A stretch of 64,000 nucleotides of DNA. Origin: Mytilus californianus (Eukaryota; Mollusca; Bivalvia; Mytilida; Mytilidae). How positions within the stretch are numbered: position 1 is the stretch's first letter; each line of letters starts with the position of its first letter. The notes below the pieces were generated by a model, which was given only the letters and a program-made list of their open reading frames with translations, did no database searches and was not told the origin of the DNA. A program made the position numbers and the translations under genes. Positions 22,703 to 34,700 of this stretch are shown one piece after another. The stretch covers positions 90,999,995-91,063,994 of the forward strand of contig NW_026262690.1 of the NCBI RefSeq assembly GCF_021869535.1, given 5' to 3'.

Positions 22703-25700
22703 GTGAGTAGACCCTTATTGTTTGGTGATCTAAATTTGTGTAGTAAAGATATGTTGACATTATTTGTTCTCAAAGCTGAATGTCAAGTGTTTATTCTTAT
22801 CCCCACAATCATTTCTTTTGATTATCAGTAAAGTAATCAGTAATTGGAAGGATATATAAAGCTAATGTTTCTTATTACATTTTTTACACTTGTTGAATTA
22901 ATCACCTTTTTAAATCTTATTGATTTAACACCTTTCGTGATAACCTTATGATTAAGTGGTTATGTTTTATCACCTTTCCTATTGCCAATCAATACAACCC
23001 ATAAAAATTATATCAAATATTGTTGATTTACAAAGCATAAAACATTTATCTTAAAATCGTGTATTATTTGAAATTTTGAACAATCATTACTGCATTTATA
23101 TATATTTGTAATCACTTAAGTGCATTATTACACCATCATGATGTTTTTAATTTATTACTGTCATGACATGGTAAGGTGTATTGATATCTCCTGGATGCAT
23201 GATTTTATTTTTCTGTGCCATTTTTATGAACTGGTGCATACACAAGACATGTCACTGTAACACTAGGTAAGTCCTGTTACATGTATCATCAAGATTATCC
23301 TTCAGCTGTCAATAATTATCAAACATGACTGCTTAAAGGTAAATCCTGAGAGAGCCAAAATTAATAGATTTAATCACATAATTGATAGTATTTCATACAG
23401 GAGGGTTTGTCACCCTGCCACTTTTCTGTTGACATTGACACTTTGCTATAGGCCTTTTCCTTTGTATTTTATCCATCTCATTTAGCATCTTCTCTTGGAG
23501 CCTCCTGCAGACGGGTCACCTATGAAGAGATATTGACCCCTCCGCATCTGGATCTAGGAGGTCCTTGGATATAGGAATTTAAAACTTAAACTCTTCCAAC
23601 ACTGCATTTCATCTTTAAATAAGATCATTTTGATTATTTCCCTTTAAACGAATGAAAAATATTTATGGCCGACTTTTTTTTTGAAATTTCATATTAATGT
23701 TTGAAAATATATTATTTGACTGAATACAAATACGGTTTATAACTAATCCAATAAGGATTAAAGCAATTTACTTGTGTGTATTGCTGTGTAATTGTTTATA
23801 ATTTATTCCAAATTGGCTAGAGGGGAGGGTTGAGATCTCACTAAACATATTTAACCCGCTGCATTTTTGCACCTGTCCCAAGCCAGGAACCTCTAGCCTT
23901 TGTAAGTTTTTTTTTTCTTTTTTAAATTTTGCCTCATTTATATGTTTCAGAGTTAAGTGAGGCATCCATATTGCTGAACTAGTATTATACATTATTGTTT
24001 AGGGGCCAGCTTTAGCCCCCAGGATTTTCTCGCTCGTTGAAGACCCATTGGTGGCCATTGGCTGTTTTCTGCTCTTTTATTGGGTTGTTGACACATTTCT
24101 GTTTCCGTTCTCAATTCTCTTTGTACCTCTGTGAATTTCTAAATGTAGATAATTTAAAGGGGAACCTAGCAATTCTTTGAGTTATAGTTTTATGATACAT
24201 GTACAATGTACTGAACATTAAGTAAACTATCAGCTGTTTGTTTAAATGTATATTTTAACAATTGGTTGTATTGAGTGTTAATTTACATTGTCTTTCTTAC
24301 TGTCATGACTGTTGTTACAATGTATCTAAAAAAATTAAGTTAAGAGAATAGCTGATATTGATTTGATTGCATCTACAGTGCATAATATTTCCCTTTAAAT
24401 CAAAAGCTCATAACACAAAAGCTGGAAGTGATATTGATGGTATTCTAATATTGATGCTATTCAATATAGCGTGAGAACTATTTTTAAATCTTAGGTGTTG
24501 TCCATTGCTTTATTGAAAGAAAAACAATTCATCAGTAGCTTGCGGGGGACATAGAAACACTGGTCGTCTGTCTGTCCGGTCTTGTAAGTGCTCTCACACT
24601 CACAGGTATAATTCTTGCCAGATTTTTATATTACTTATACTATAGGTTAATATCAGCAATATCTCGAACAAGTTCTATAATGGTGGACAATCGACTTTTT
24701 ATACGACCGCAAAAAAATTTTGTGGTCGTATATTGGTACATTTGTATATTGGTATCACGTCGTCGTCCGTAGGCACTTGGTTTCCGGACAATAACTTTAG
24801 TATTAGTAAATAGAAATCTATGAAATTTAAACACAAGGTTTATAATCACAAAAGGAAGGTTGGGATTGATTTTGGGGGTTATGGTCCTAACAGTTTAGGA
24901 ATTAGGGGCCAAAAAAGGGGCCCAAATAAGCATTTTTCTAGTTTTCAGACAATAACTTGTGGAACAGTGTATGGATCTCTCTGAAATTGTACAACAAGTT
25001 TCCATACCACAAAGGGATGGTTAGGATTGGCTTTGGGGGGTAATGGCTCAAACCGTTTAGGAATTAGGGGCAAAAAAGGGGGAAAAACAAGGGTTTCCTT
25101 GTAAATGGACAATCACTTTTAAGTACAATGTTAAATTTGGATTACCTCCCTTACACTGCTTTAAAATAATGTATAAAGAAATTTTGTATTGTCTTGAGGT
25201 GATTAGCTGTCAATTTATTTTTAGAAGTTACTAATTAAAATGCTGATTAAAGATATATTAATTATTTTTGGACATGATTATGTATGTCATTTTCTATTTT
25301 ATTACTTTTATGATGTATTTAAATGGGTAATTAAGGTTGCAATTTGAATTGGGATAATAACCATATCTTGAGGCAAAGATTTTTTTTTTTTGGAAAAAGG
25401 GGAGGGGGAGGGGAGGTGAAAAAAATTGGGGGGGGGGGACAATTTTTTTTTCTCATTACAGAGAAATTGGGGGGGGGGGGGTCAACTTGCAACAGCATAG
25501 TGTATTAAATTTATGTAAAATGGCCTTGTCACAGGTACAATTCTTGGCAGATTTTTATAAAACTTATACTATAGGTTAATATCAGCAATATCTTGGACAA
25601 GTTCTATAATGGTGGATGATCGACTTTTTTAAAAGAGTTATTTCTTCTTCCCTTGGAAATATTAAATTTTTGGAAAATGACCTCGTCATCACTCTAACAG

Positions 25701-28700
25701 GTACAATTCTTGCCAGATTTTTATCAAACTTATAGTATACTGTAAGTAATGCCCTTGAAGGTCTGTTTGAAATGTAATTTATTTTCTTTAACAAGATAAT
25801 CAAAGATCTATTTCAGCAGTCTATGAATTATGTGCAACACGGGGGACATTGGAACTCTGTTCTTTTATTGTCTTAAAAAATGCATGGAAACATGATTTTA
25901 ACAATTTGTCCTTCCACTTTCCCAGGTTAGGGGAGGCTTGGGCACCTTCAAACATGTTTAACTTAACCACATTCTGTATGTGTCTGTCCCAAGTCAGAAG
26001 TCTGTAATTCAGGGGTTGTTGTTTGTTGCTGTACATCAAGTTTGTTTTTCCTATATAATTGTACATTCATCAGGACATTGGTTTTCTCGTTTGTTTTGTT
26101 TTTATTTTCATGATTTTGTCATCTCTTGTTATTTGTGAATGAGATAACTTCAGGAAGAATTATTGTAAATCATAAGGACCTATGTTTCATTTATGAATTG
26201 TTATAATTTTGTACAATTTTCATCTTGTAATTAATACAAGGACATATATATATAATTTTCAATAGTGAAGGACATCTGCCAAAATGTTGAATGCATTCCA
26301 TAGGTTTTTTTTTAATTAACAAATGTCAGAGCTATTTCAATTACATTTTTACTTGCAGACATTTTTAGGAACAATGACAATTAGTAAGCTGATATTTTAG
26401 CTAACACATGTCTAATGCCATTTTTATACCTCAGTCTCATTGATGCAAACAAGGTTATATAGTGATGCATATGTCCATCCATCACACTTTTGATTTCTGG
26501 ATGATAATTAAGGTACTGCTTGAATTTTGAAATGGTTTTTTGAAATTTGAACATTATGCCATCAACTCTAAAGATATAGGTCAAGTTTGAGTTCTTCAAA
26601 ATTGGGATGAAATACCCCTGCACACATCTTTTTAATTTTTAATGAACTATAAGATACTGATCATTTTCAATTTTGAAGGTTTTGGCATAGATCTACTGTT
26701 CAACAGTGTTAACTGTTATGTTCCATGTGTTCAGTAATTATCCTTAATTTTAATACGACAGCAAAAAAAAATTGGGGTCGTATATTGCTATCACTTCGGT
26801 GGCGTCGTCGTCGGAAGACATTTGGTTTCCCGACAATAACTTTAGTTTAAGTGTATGGATCTCTATGAAATTTAATCAAAAGGTTCAAAACCACAAAAGC
26901 AAGGTTGGGATTGTTATTGGGGATGATGGTCCCAACCGTTTAGGAATTAGGGGCCAAAAAGGGACCCAAAACAAGGATTTTTCTAGTTTCAGGACAATAA
27001 CTTGTGTATAAGTATTTTGATTGATCTGAAATTGTACCACAAGGTTCAATACCACAAGTAGAAGCTTAGGATTCATTTTGGGGGTAATTGCCCAAACTGT
27101 TCAGGAACTAGGGGCCAAAAAGGGTCTAAAACAAGCATTTTTCTAGTTTTCAGACAATTTGTGTTTAAGTGTATTGATGTCTCTTGAATTTTTAAAAAAG
27201 AAAATTTCTTCAAATGTTATTTTTTTTTTGGAAAGGGGGAGGGGGGTGGTAAAAAAAAAATTTGTTGGGGAAGGGGCAAATTTTTTTCCACAAATTTAAG
27301 AAATTAAAAAGAAAATGTCTTCAAATATTTTTTTTGAAAAGTTGGGGGGGTGGAGGGGTAAAACAAAATTTTTGCAGAGGGGGTCAATTTTTTTTATCAA
27401 GATTTAAAAATTTGTCAATTTTCCAAAGAAAATTGGGGGTCACAATTTATTTTGCTAATTCTTTGTATATAGTCTGAAAACAGATTTATAAAGTATTGCG
27501 CAACAGCACATTGTATTGCACAAAATCTTCAATTGAATATAAATTCAAATCATATACATGATATAACCAATTTCAAGTTCTTTGACTACATTTATTCTGT
27601 GTCAGAAACCTATAATGTGTCAAATATTTAATTACAATCCAAATTCAGACCTGTATCAAGCTTGAATATTGTGTCCATTTTTGTCCCAACTGTTCAGGGT
27701 TAGACCTCTGCTGTCGTAGCCAGCTGCGCTCGGCGAAGCAGTTTATTTTGTTTGTAGTCACTAGATCACTTAAATTCTAGTTTATAACTAGTTGATTTCC
27801 TTTAACATGTTTACCTATGTCCTGGAAATATACAAAATTAGTGGTACCCCACGAATAATAATGAATCTACAGTAGCTGCAAATGTAATTTAGTAGCATGC
27901 CAATTTATATAATGGCATGCCACAACAAAACATCATGACAGTTTATGTGGCACCTATCACTATATTAAGTGGCTTATACTACATCTAGTTTGTTATTAAG
28001 TACAAATTACTGATTTAAATTTATTTCTATTTCAGGTTCAGCTTCAAGTTCATCCATCACTTAGTGCTAAAGATGATGCCTTAGAGTATATAGAAAATTT
28101 GATACTGAATTTATTGTCAAGCTTATGTGCATCGCAGCCTCACACAAAACAGGATGTGGAAGACAGAGTTCACAAAAACTTCCCGGATCCCATTGATAAG
28201 TGGGCGATAAAGGAAGCACAAAATGCCATAAAGAAAGGAAATAGAAATAGTCCATTGGTGTTGCCTGTTGATAAGATTCATCAGCTTTTAGTGAGGGTAC
28301 ATATTTCATTATCTTTAGATTGGCAATCAAAATTTTACCCGTGTTCTCCCATGGGCCTTAAAACAGCATCGTACCATGGTGCTATCTGAATAGATTTTAT
28401 GATAAAATTGAATAATACATGAAGATTTGGTGCTATGATTTAAGGAAAATTGAACTTCTTCAAATTCCATGGTGCTATTTAAAAATACTAAGTACAACAT
28501 TGTATTGTACTATGCATATCACTCTTGGTGTTGATTTTTCATAATGGATAGTGTTAAAATGTGGACAAATCATTTTAAAATATCTTTTTGTGTGTTCGGC
28601 CTGTTATCTAGGACGAAGTTATATATATTAGCATGTTACCACCCGTAGTAACCCTATTTCTCTGTGATTTATTTTAAACCAAGGGGAGTGATTTACCATT

Positions 28701-31700
28701 ATATTGCCTTGTGTGTACTGGTACATGTATATCTAAAAAGTTCAGTACGGTGATTTTTTGAGATAATTTTTGGTATCGGAATAGAATCACCATTGTTTAT
28801 TAAGTTTGCCTTACAATGGATCAGAAATTTTTTAAAAACGCCAGTCCGTCTCGATTGGTTTTTCCGGAGCATAACTTTTTGTTTGATTTGTGTATGATGC
28901 ATAACTTTTGTACCATAGCACATAGATTGACAAAACTTTGTATGCAGAAACATCATGGGATCTGATGTCTCCTATACCAAATTCAGGTCACTCTGACCTT
29001 GATCCCTATGATAGTTATTTGTATTTTGTCTCTGGAGAACTTCCTTTAACCAACTAAGTCAAACTAAGTGTGCAGATGCATTATGGGAAGGAGATTTGTC
29101 AGTAAGATTAGGGCATTGTAGCTTTGACCTTTGACCTCAAAAGTTGATCGACCCTTAACATTGTATCAGTAAAAATGGCAGTGATTTCTAAATATCCAAC
29201 AAATATCAAATTGCAATGATTATATAAAATAAATGGCTGAAAGCCAAAAATATCAAAATGGCATTTCTTCGATACTTAATTTCACAGGAACAACTAAAAT
29301 GCATGTACATGGTATTAGTTGCGCTATGCAGACAGTTATAAGTTTAACATTTGATGATGGAAAACCACTTGAAAAAAGAAGATGATATTTTTTTACAAAT
29401 TGAGTTCATTTTAGAGATTCCACTGACAGTTTTAATCACCAAAAGAATTAGAATGTCTCAAATTTCTCAAAAAGTTATATTAAACAATACAAAACATAGA
29501 AGTTAAAAAATCCACTTTGCTTATTGCTTTATTATGTTACCTTGTGATGCAAGAGTACAAATTGATTGCTTTTAAATTGCATGTATGCTGCATTAGGTAG
29601 ACATTTTATTTATTTTTTTTTCTATTTTAGGAAGTTCTTGGTTATAAGATAGACTTCCAGGTGACAGTGTACATTGTTGCTGTTCTTGAATATATAGCTG
29701 CTGATATATTGAAGGTAATTATTGTTACATGCAATATTTTTTGGATGAATATGAGATTTGAAACTGTCAAAATTAACATTGCATGCAATATTTTTTTGAT
29801 GAATATGAGATTTGAATCTGTCAAAATTAACCAAACTAACTATTTGATTATGATTATACCATAGCATCCTCTAAAAAATTAAGCATTTCTCACAAATTTG
29901 CAAAAAAAAATAATAGTCAAACCAAATTTTCCATCAAATATTATACAAGGCTTTCAGAGATTTGAATTATCTCAACGACCTTAACTGGTAACCCAAGGGC
30001 AAAGGATTAATGAAATTGTTTTTGTTACCTTGCATCCAATGGTGTGGTACAAAGTTATGTACAATTGTGGATAATTTTTAAAAAATTGTACCCAATGTCA
30101 TGGACTATAAAAGATAGGTCAAGTGTTATTTGTATGGTTTTGTCACTTATGATCCAAGAGTTATGATTCCAAATTTACTTAAAAAATTTGGATTTTTCCT
30201 GTTTCCTTATGATAATTAGAGAACCGTGTGTCCAATGTTATAGACCATAAAATAAAGGTCAAGTTTTAGTTTGATGGTTTTGACATTAATGTTAATAGTT
30301 ACACCCTATAGTCACCAGTAAGATACTCATACAGCTTTTATGTTAAATAGATTTGCAATCATTAATTTTAATTCCAGATAAATATCAAAAGTAACAATTT
30401 AAAAAAAAATATTTTGTATTCAATTTTTATAGTTAAAGCTTCTAAAAATGATCTAAAAGTCTGTACAGAAGTTAAAATAGATGGTGTGTTTAACTGGTCA
30501 AGATGGCAAAATCCTTCTTAAAATGACTAGTCCTTAATAATCAAATATAATACCACTTGAAAAAGTATATAAATAAAATAAACTGGTAAATTGGACAGTT
30601 TGAACATGGGTTAAGCTTGCGATTTGTTGAATTGGCCAGGGGAGACCTCTAATGTCTCTAGCGGAGTAAATAGACAATGGGCCTGATGACCAACAAGAAC
30701 ACATGATTTGTTAAGTCAGCCATTAGGATTTGTAAATGAAGTCATTGTGTAAAGAAATGGAAGCCATGATTGAACAAAAAAAAAATTTAGATTCAATTGC
30801 TCATAAGTATTTGTGTGTATCAGAAAGTTTTTATGCCCCCGCCGTAGCAGACGGGGCATTAAGTTTTACCCTTGTCTGTGTGTACGTACGTACGTACGTC
30901 CCAAAATTGGTTTCCGTTCTCTAACTTGAGTTTGCCTCAACCAAATGTTATGAAACTTATACACAATGCTCATTATCACAAAACGCTGATCTAGTTTGAA
31001 TTTTGGTGGCGTCACTTTTACCGTTCTAGAGTTATGTCCCTTTACAAATGGAAAAATTGCTGAAATATTCGTTTCTGTTCTACTTTAGTTTGCCTCAACT
31101 AAATGTTATGAAACTTATGCACAATGCTAATAACCAGAAAATACAGATCAAATGTGAATTTTGGTAGCGTCACTTTTACTGTTCTTGAGTTATGCCCCTT
31201 TACAAATGGAAAAATGGCTGAATTTTTCGTTTCTGTTCTCTAACTAAAAGAGTGCCTCAACTTAATGTTATGAAACGTATACACAATGCTTATTACCACA
31301 AAACTCAGATCAAGTACAAATTTGGGTAGCGTCACTTTTACAGTTCTTGAGTTGTGTCCTTTTATAACGTTATATGCAAGCAGGGGCATCATCTGTGAAC
31401 CCATGGACACATTCCCCATTTATTTGATTCATGTTGCAAATGTTTCAAGTGCTGTATGATGATATATTTTATCTGAGCCGAAAATGTTTCCAAAATGATT
31501 TTTCCCCCTGGCAAATAAACATGTTAAACAGACCAGAAAAGTTATTTAACAGATATCATGTATATTTAGGCCTATATAATTTTCACTTATTTAACAGGCC
31601 TGTGTTGAAAAAGACAGGCCTTGCCTGGGCCTATTAGCTGACCTAAATTTCAAACTTCTCTTTGAATTGAAACAAGGTTGCCATCGAGGAGTGTTTTCTT

Positions 31701-34700
31701 AATGAAAATTTCTGAATGATCTATGATATTGACCATGTTGACCACTTTATACTTCTGATGAAACCTATCATTATATTTGAAAAATTTAAGAATCAGAATA
31801 TAATTTTAAAGTTTTTGAAAACAAATCTTTTAATTTTTTGCATCTTTAGTTCTCACTACATGTAGTTCATTTAACATTAAGATAAGTTATTAATTTTCAT
31901 TAACAATATTTCCTTCCCATGACAAAACTGTAGGATATGACTAACTAAAATTATAAAGTAAATTATTACTTTGTCATGAAACAACAATATTCTTCAATTT
32001 TTGATTGCTGGAAAAAATAAAAACAATTATTTTCTTACCTGGGAATTACCCTTTATCCTTTTCACAAATTCATTGATTGAGGTACGTGTTGTATTGTCTG
32101 ACTTGGAAAATCCATTGACGGTTTCTCTGTCCAGTTTTCAGTGATTCACTTTTGAGTCATCAGCAGTTTCCTGTTGCTTTTTTCACAGGATGTCATATCT
32201 CCCTGTTATCAATAAATAAGTTTTGGTTTTCCTTATTTGATCGTTGATAAATTGCGTAGGAGGTTTATTTACTCTTATTGATTTATTTTAGATAATAAAA
32301 ATATCTGATATTGGGGTCATTAAAATAAAGATCTTTTTGTTCAGCTTCTGATGTAGCTTCCTTTAGATGCATTTTTTTGTTGTTCAAAACACAAAGAAAG
32401 TCCTCATGTAGGTCAATGTTTATTTTTTAACAATTATTATTTTTAAAGACAAATCAAGACCATGAGATGGATCACGTGAGACAACGTCTCATGAAAAACT
32501 GGAAAAATCTTTTCATAAAAAACATATGACTTGTAAGACATTCAATCGTAACTTCATCTTTATAAATATCAACTTTATATTAAAGTACATGGTCATTCTG
32601 ATAAAATATAGAAGATATTTATTGTCTTTAGTATGTTTGGGATACTTGCCACTGGACTTAAGTCTAAAAATGATGATACATGTACTTATAGTTCAAATAA
32701 TTAAAAAAGTAAGTAATGAATATTTTTAGGTTGTTTATTGTAAACAAAATCACTAGATCTTTTGGGGGTTATTTTTTTAATCTTTTACAAAAGTTCATAA
32801 TGAAGATTCCATCAAAAGAACTTTTAATTTTACGATCTCAATCCCATCAAAATTACCTCTAAATTATCAACAGTCACTTGTTTGAAAGTTTGAAATGTTA
32901 CAAACAAAATAATGTGATCAGAATTTAAAGTGTTGTTTGCTTAACATCCAGTGGACGATATTTCATGCATATCAGGACAAAATAGTATAAAGTGTGAATT
33001 TAAATCAATATGATATTGATCCCCTCATGAATATTTTTTTAGCAGTAATAAAAATGTTACAAAAAATTCTAAAGTTTTAATAACTCTCTTGAAACTTTAG
33101 ATGAAAGTCAAATTTTCTCCCTTAAGGGTGCGGATTAGGCAACTACCTTTCTATGTTTATTTTGCTTGTAAATAAGAATTTTTAGGTAAAGATTGTTTGC
33201 AAAAAAAAAAATTTTTAATTTTAGTTGACAGGGAACTATGTACGGAACATAAAGCACAAGGAAATAACATCGCAAGATATCAAAGTAGCAATATGTGCAG
33301 ATCAGGTCAGTTAAAAGTTTTGCAGAAGACATATTTATATGAATTAAAAAAATGCTTTATGCCAACTGCAACAATCCTAAAACACATTAAAAAAAGACTA
33401 AACATCAAATGAGCAGCTAACTGTCTTCAACAATATTGTCTACGTACATGTAAGGTATGTTAAAAAGCTCTAAATTGTACATCGTGAGCCGTGCCAGGTT
33501 ATAGATAAAAGTCACAGCCATCTGCCATCGACACCATATTCTCTAAGGGCTATTCCATTAAAATGTATGTGGGAGGGTAGGAAGGGAAGTTTAATTATTG
33601 AATGTGGGTCATGGGTCTATTTTCAGTATGCGTCTATTACCATTATGCAATATTATCTAAAAAATGGTTCTTGGTTGTAGGGATATTTTGAAAGTCCCTT
33701 CCTACCCTCCTACATACTTTTTAATGGAATAGCCCTAAGTTTAGAGCATTGTTATTAACAATCTTGCAGTTGTAAAAGAAGTGGAGGTTTGAAATGTTAA
33801 TATTGTGATAGAGTGAGTGAAATGAGGAAAATTGAATGCAATTTCAAGTAGGGTGGAGGTTTGGGGAATGCTTAGTGCTTGTGTCTCCTTAGTCCACAGG
33901 TTAATCTGCCACATATGAGATTATCGTTATGTTGCAGCTAATGACTTTTAGAAAATACTGTAAACCAACTAATTTTCGTGAGTAGAAAAATAATGTGAAT
34001 ATAAATCGTGGAGAATATGTGAAACTTCTGTCTTACCTAACATAAATACATGAAGAAAATTAAAAAAACCGCAAAAAAAAATCGCTGTGAAGTCTGCTGA
34101 AAAGGGCTTAATGCAAAAATAAAATAGCCACGAAAATAAGTTGGTTTAAAGTAATGTTATCTTTATCATGTTTGTGGGTGCTGTACCTGACCTATTTTGA
34201 CATTTTTTATTGTTTGGGAAGCATGTTAACAAATGTATTTTACTCTTCTGTTCCACAGGTATTGATGGATATGTTCTCTCAAGAGGAGGAGGTTTCCATG
34301 CCAGAGTTAGAGGAACCAATCAGACTGGAATCTCTTACTTACGAAGAAATTGTTAAAGATTTTATTTTTGAAGAGACTCAGTATATGAGAGACTTAAATA
34401 TGATTATTAAAGTGTTCAGGGCTCCGTTTGTTAAACACTTTCCAACAAGTAAGGTAATTATGTGAATAGTTCGTACACTTTTTAAAATTAGTCAGAATTT
34501 TGGAAAATATTTTTTCAGGTACATGTATTTGGGAATTGTGAGGTAAATCAAACTGTCAACATTTTCTTCATAAAAAAGTTAACATTTCTTTTTTAAGTTG
34601 AATAATATTAATTGTTTTCCTTTTAAATTAAATTGAATTATACAAAAGATTTGTTTAGCCTCTTAGCATTTATTTCAAAATTCGGACAAAAGAGCAATTA

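Larger units (their letters stand above)
24604..25760. repeat. Tandem repeat split by a family A insertion
   Basis: A roughly 97-bp unit (ACTATAGGTTAATATCAGCA, then GTTCTATAATGGTGGA, GATCGACTTTTT) occurs at 24604-24698 and 25533-25631, and its start again at 25697. The family A element begins exactly where the first unit ends in CGACTTTTT. Confidence 0.65.

Noticed and set aside
29622-29867. Overlapping ORFs on both strands around exon 3
   Set aside because: Only the 28 codons of exon 3 are Sos; the rest is frame left open by the 54-bp duplication.
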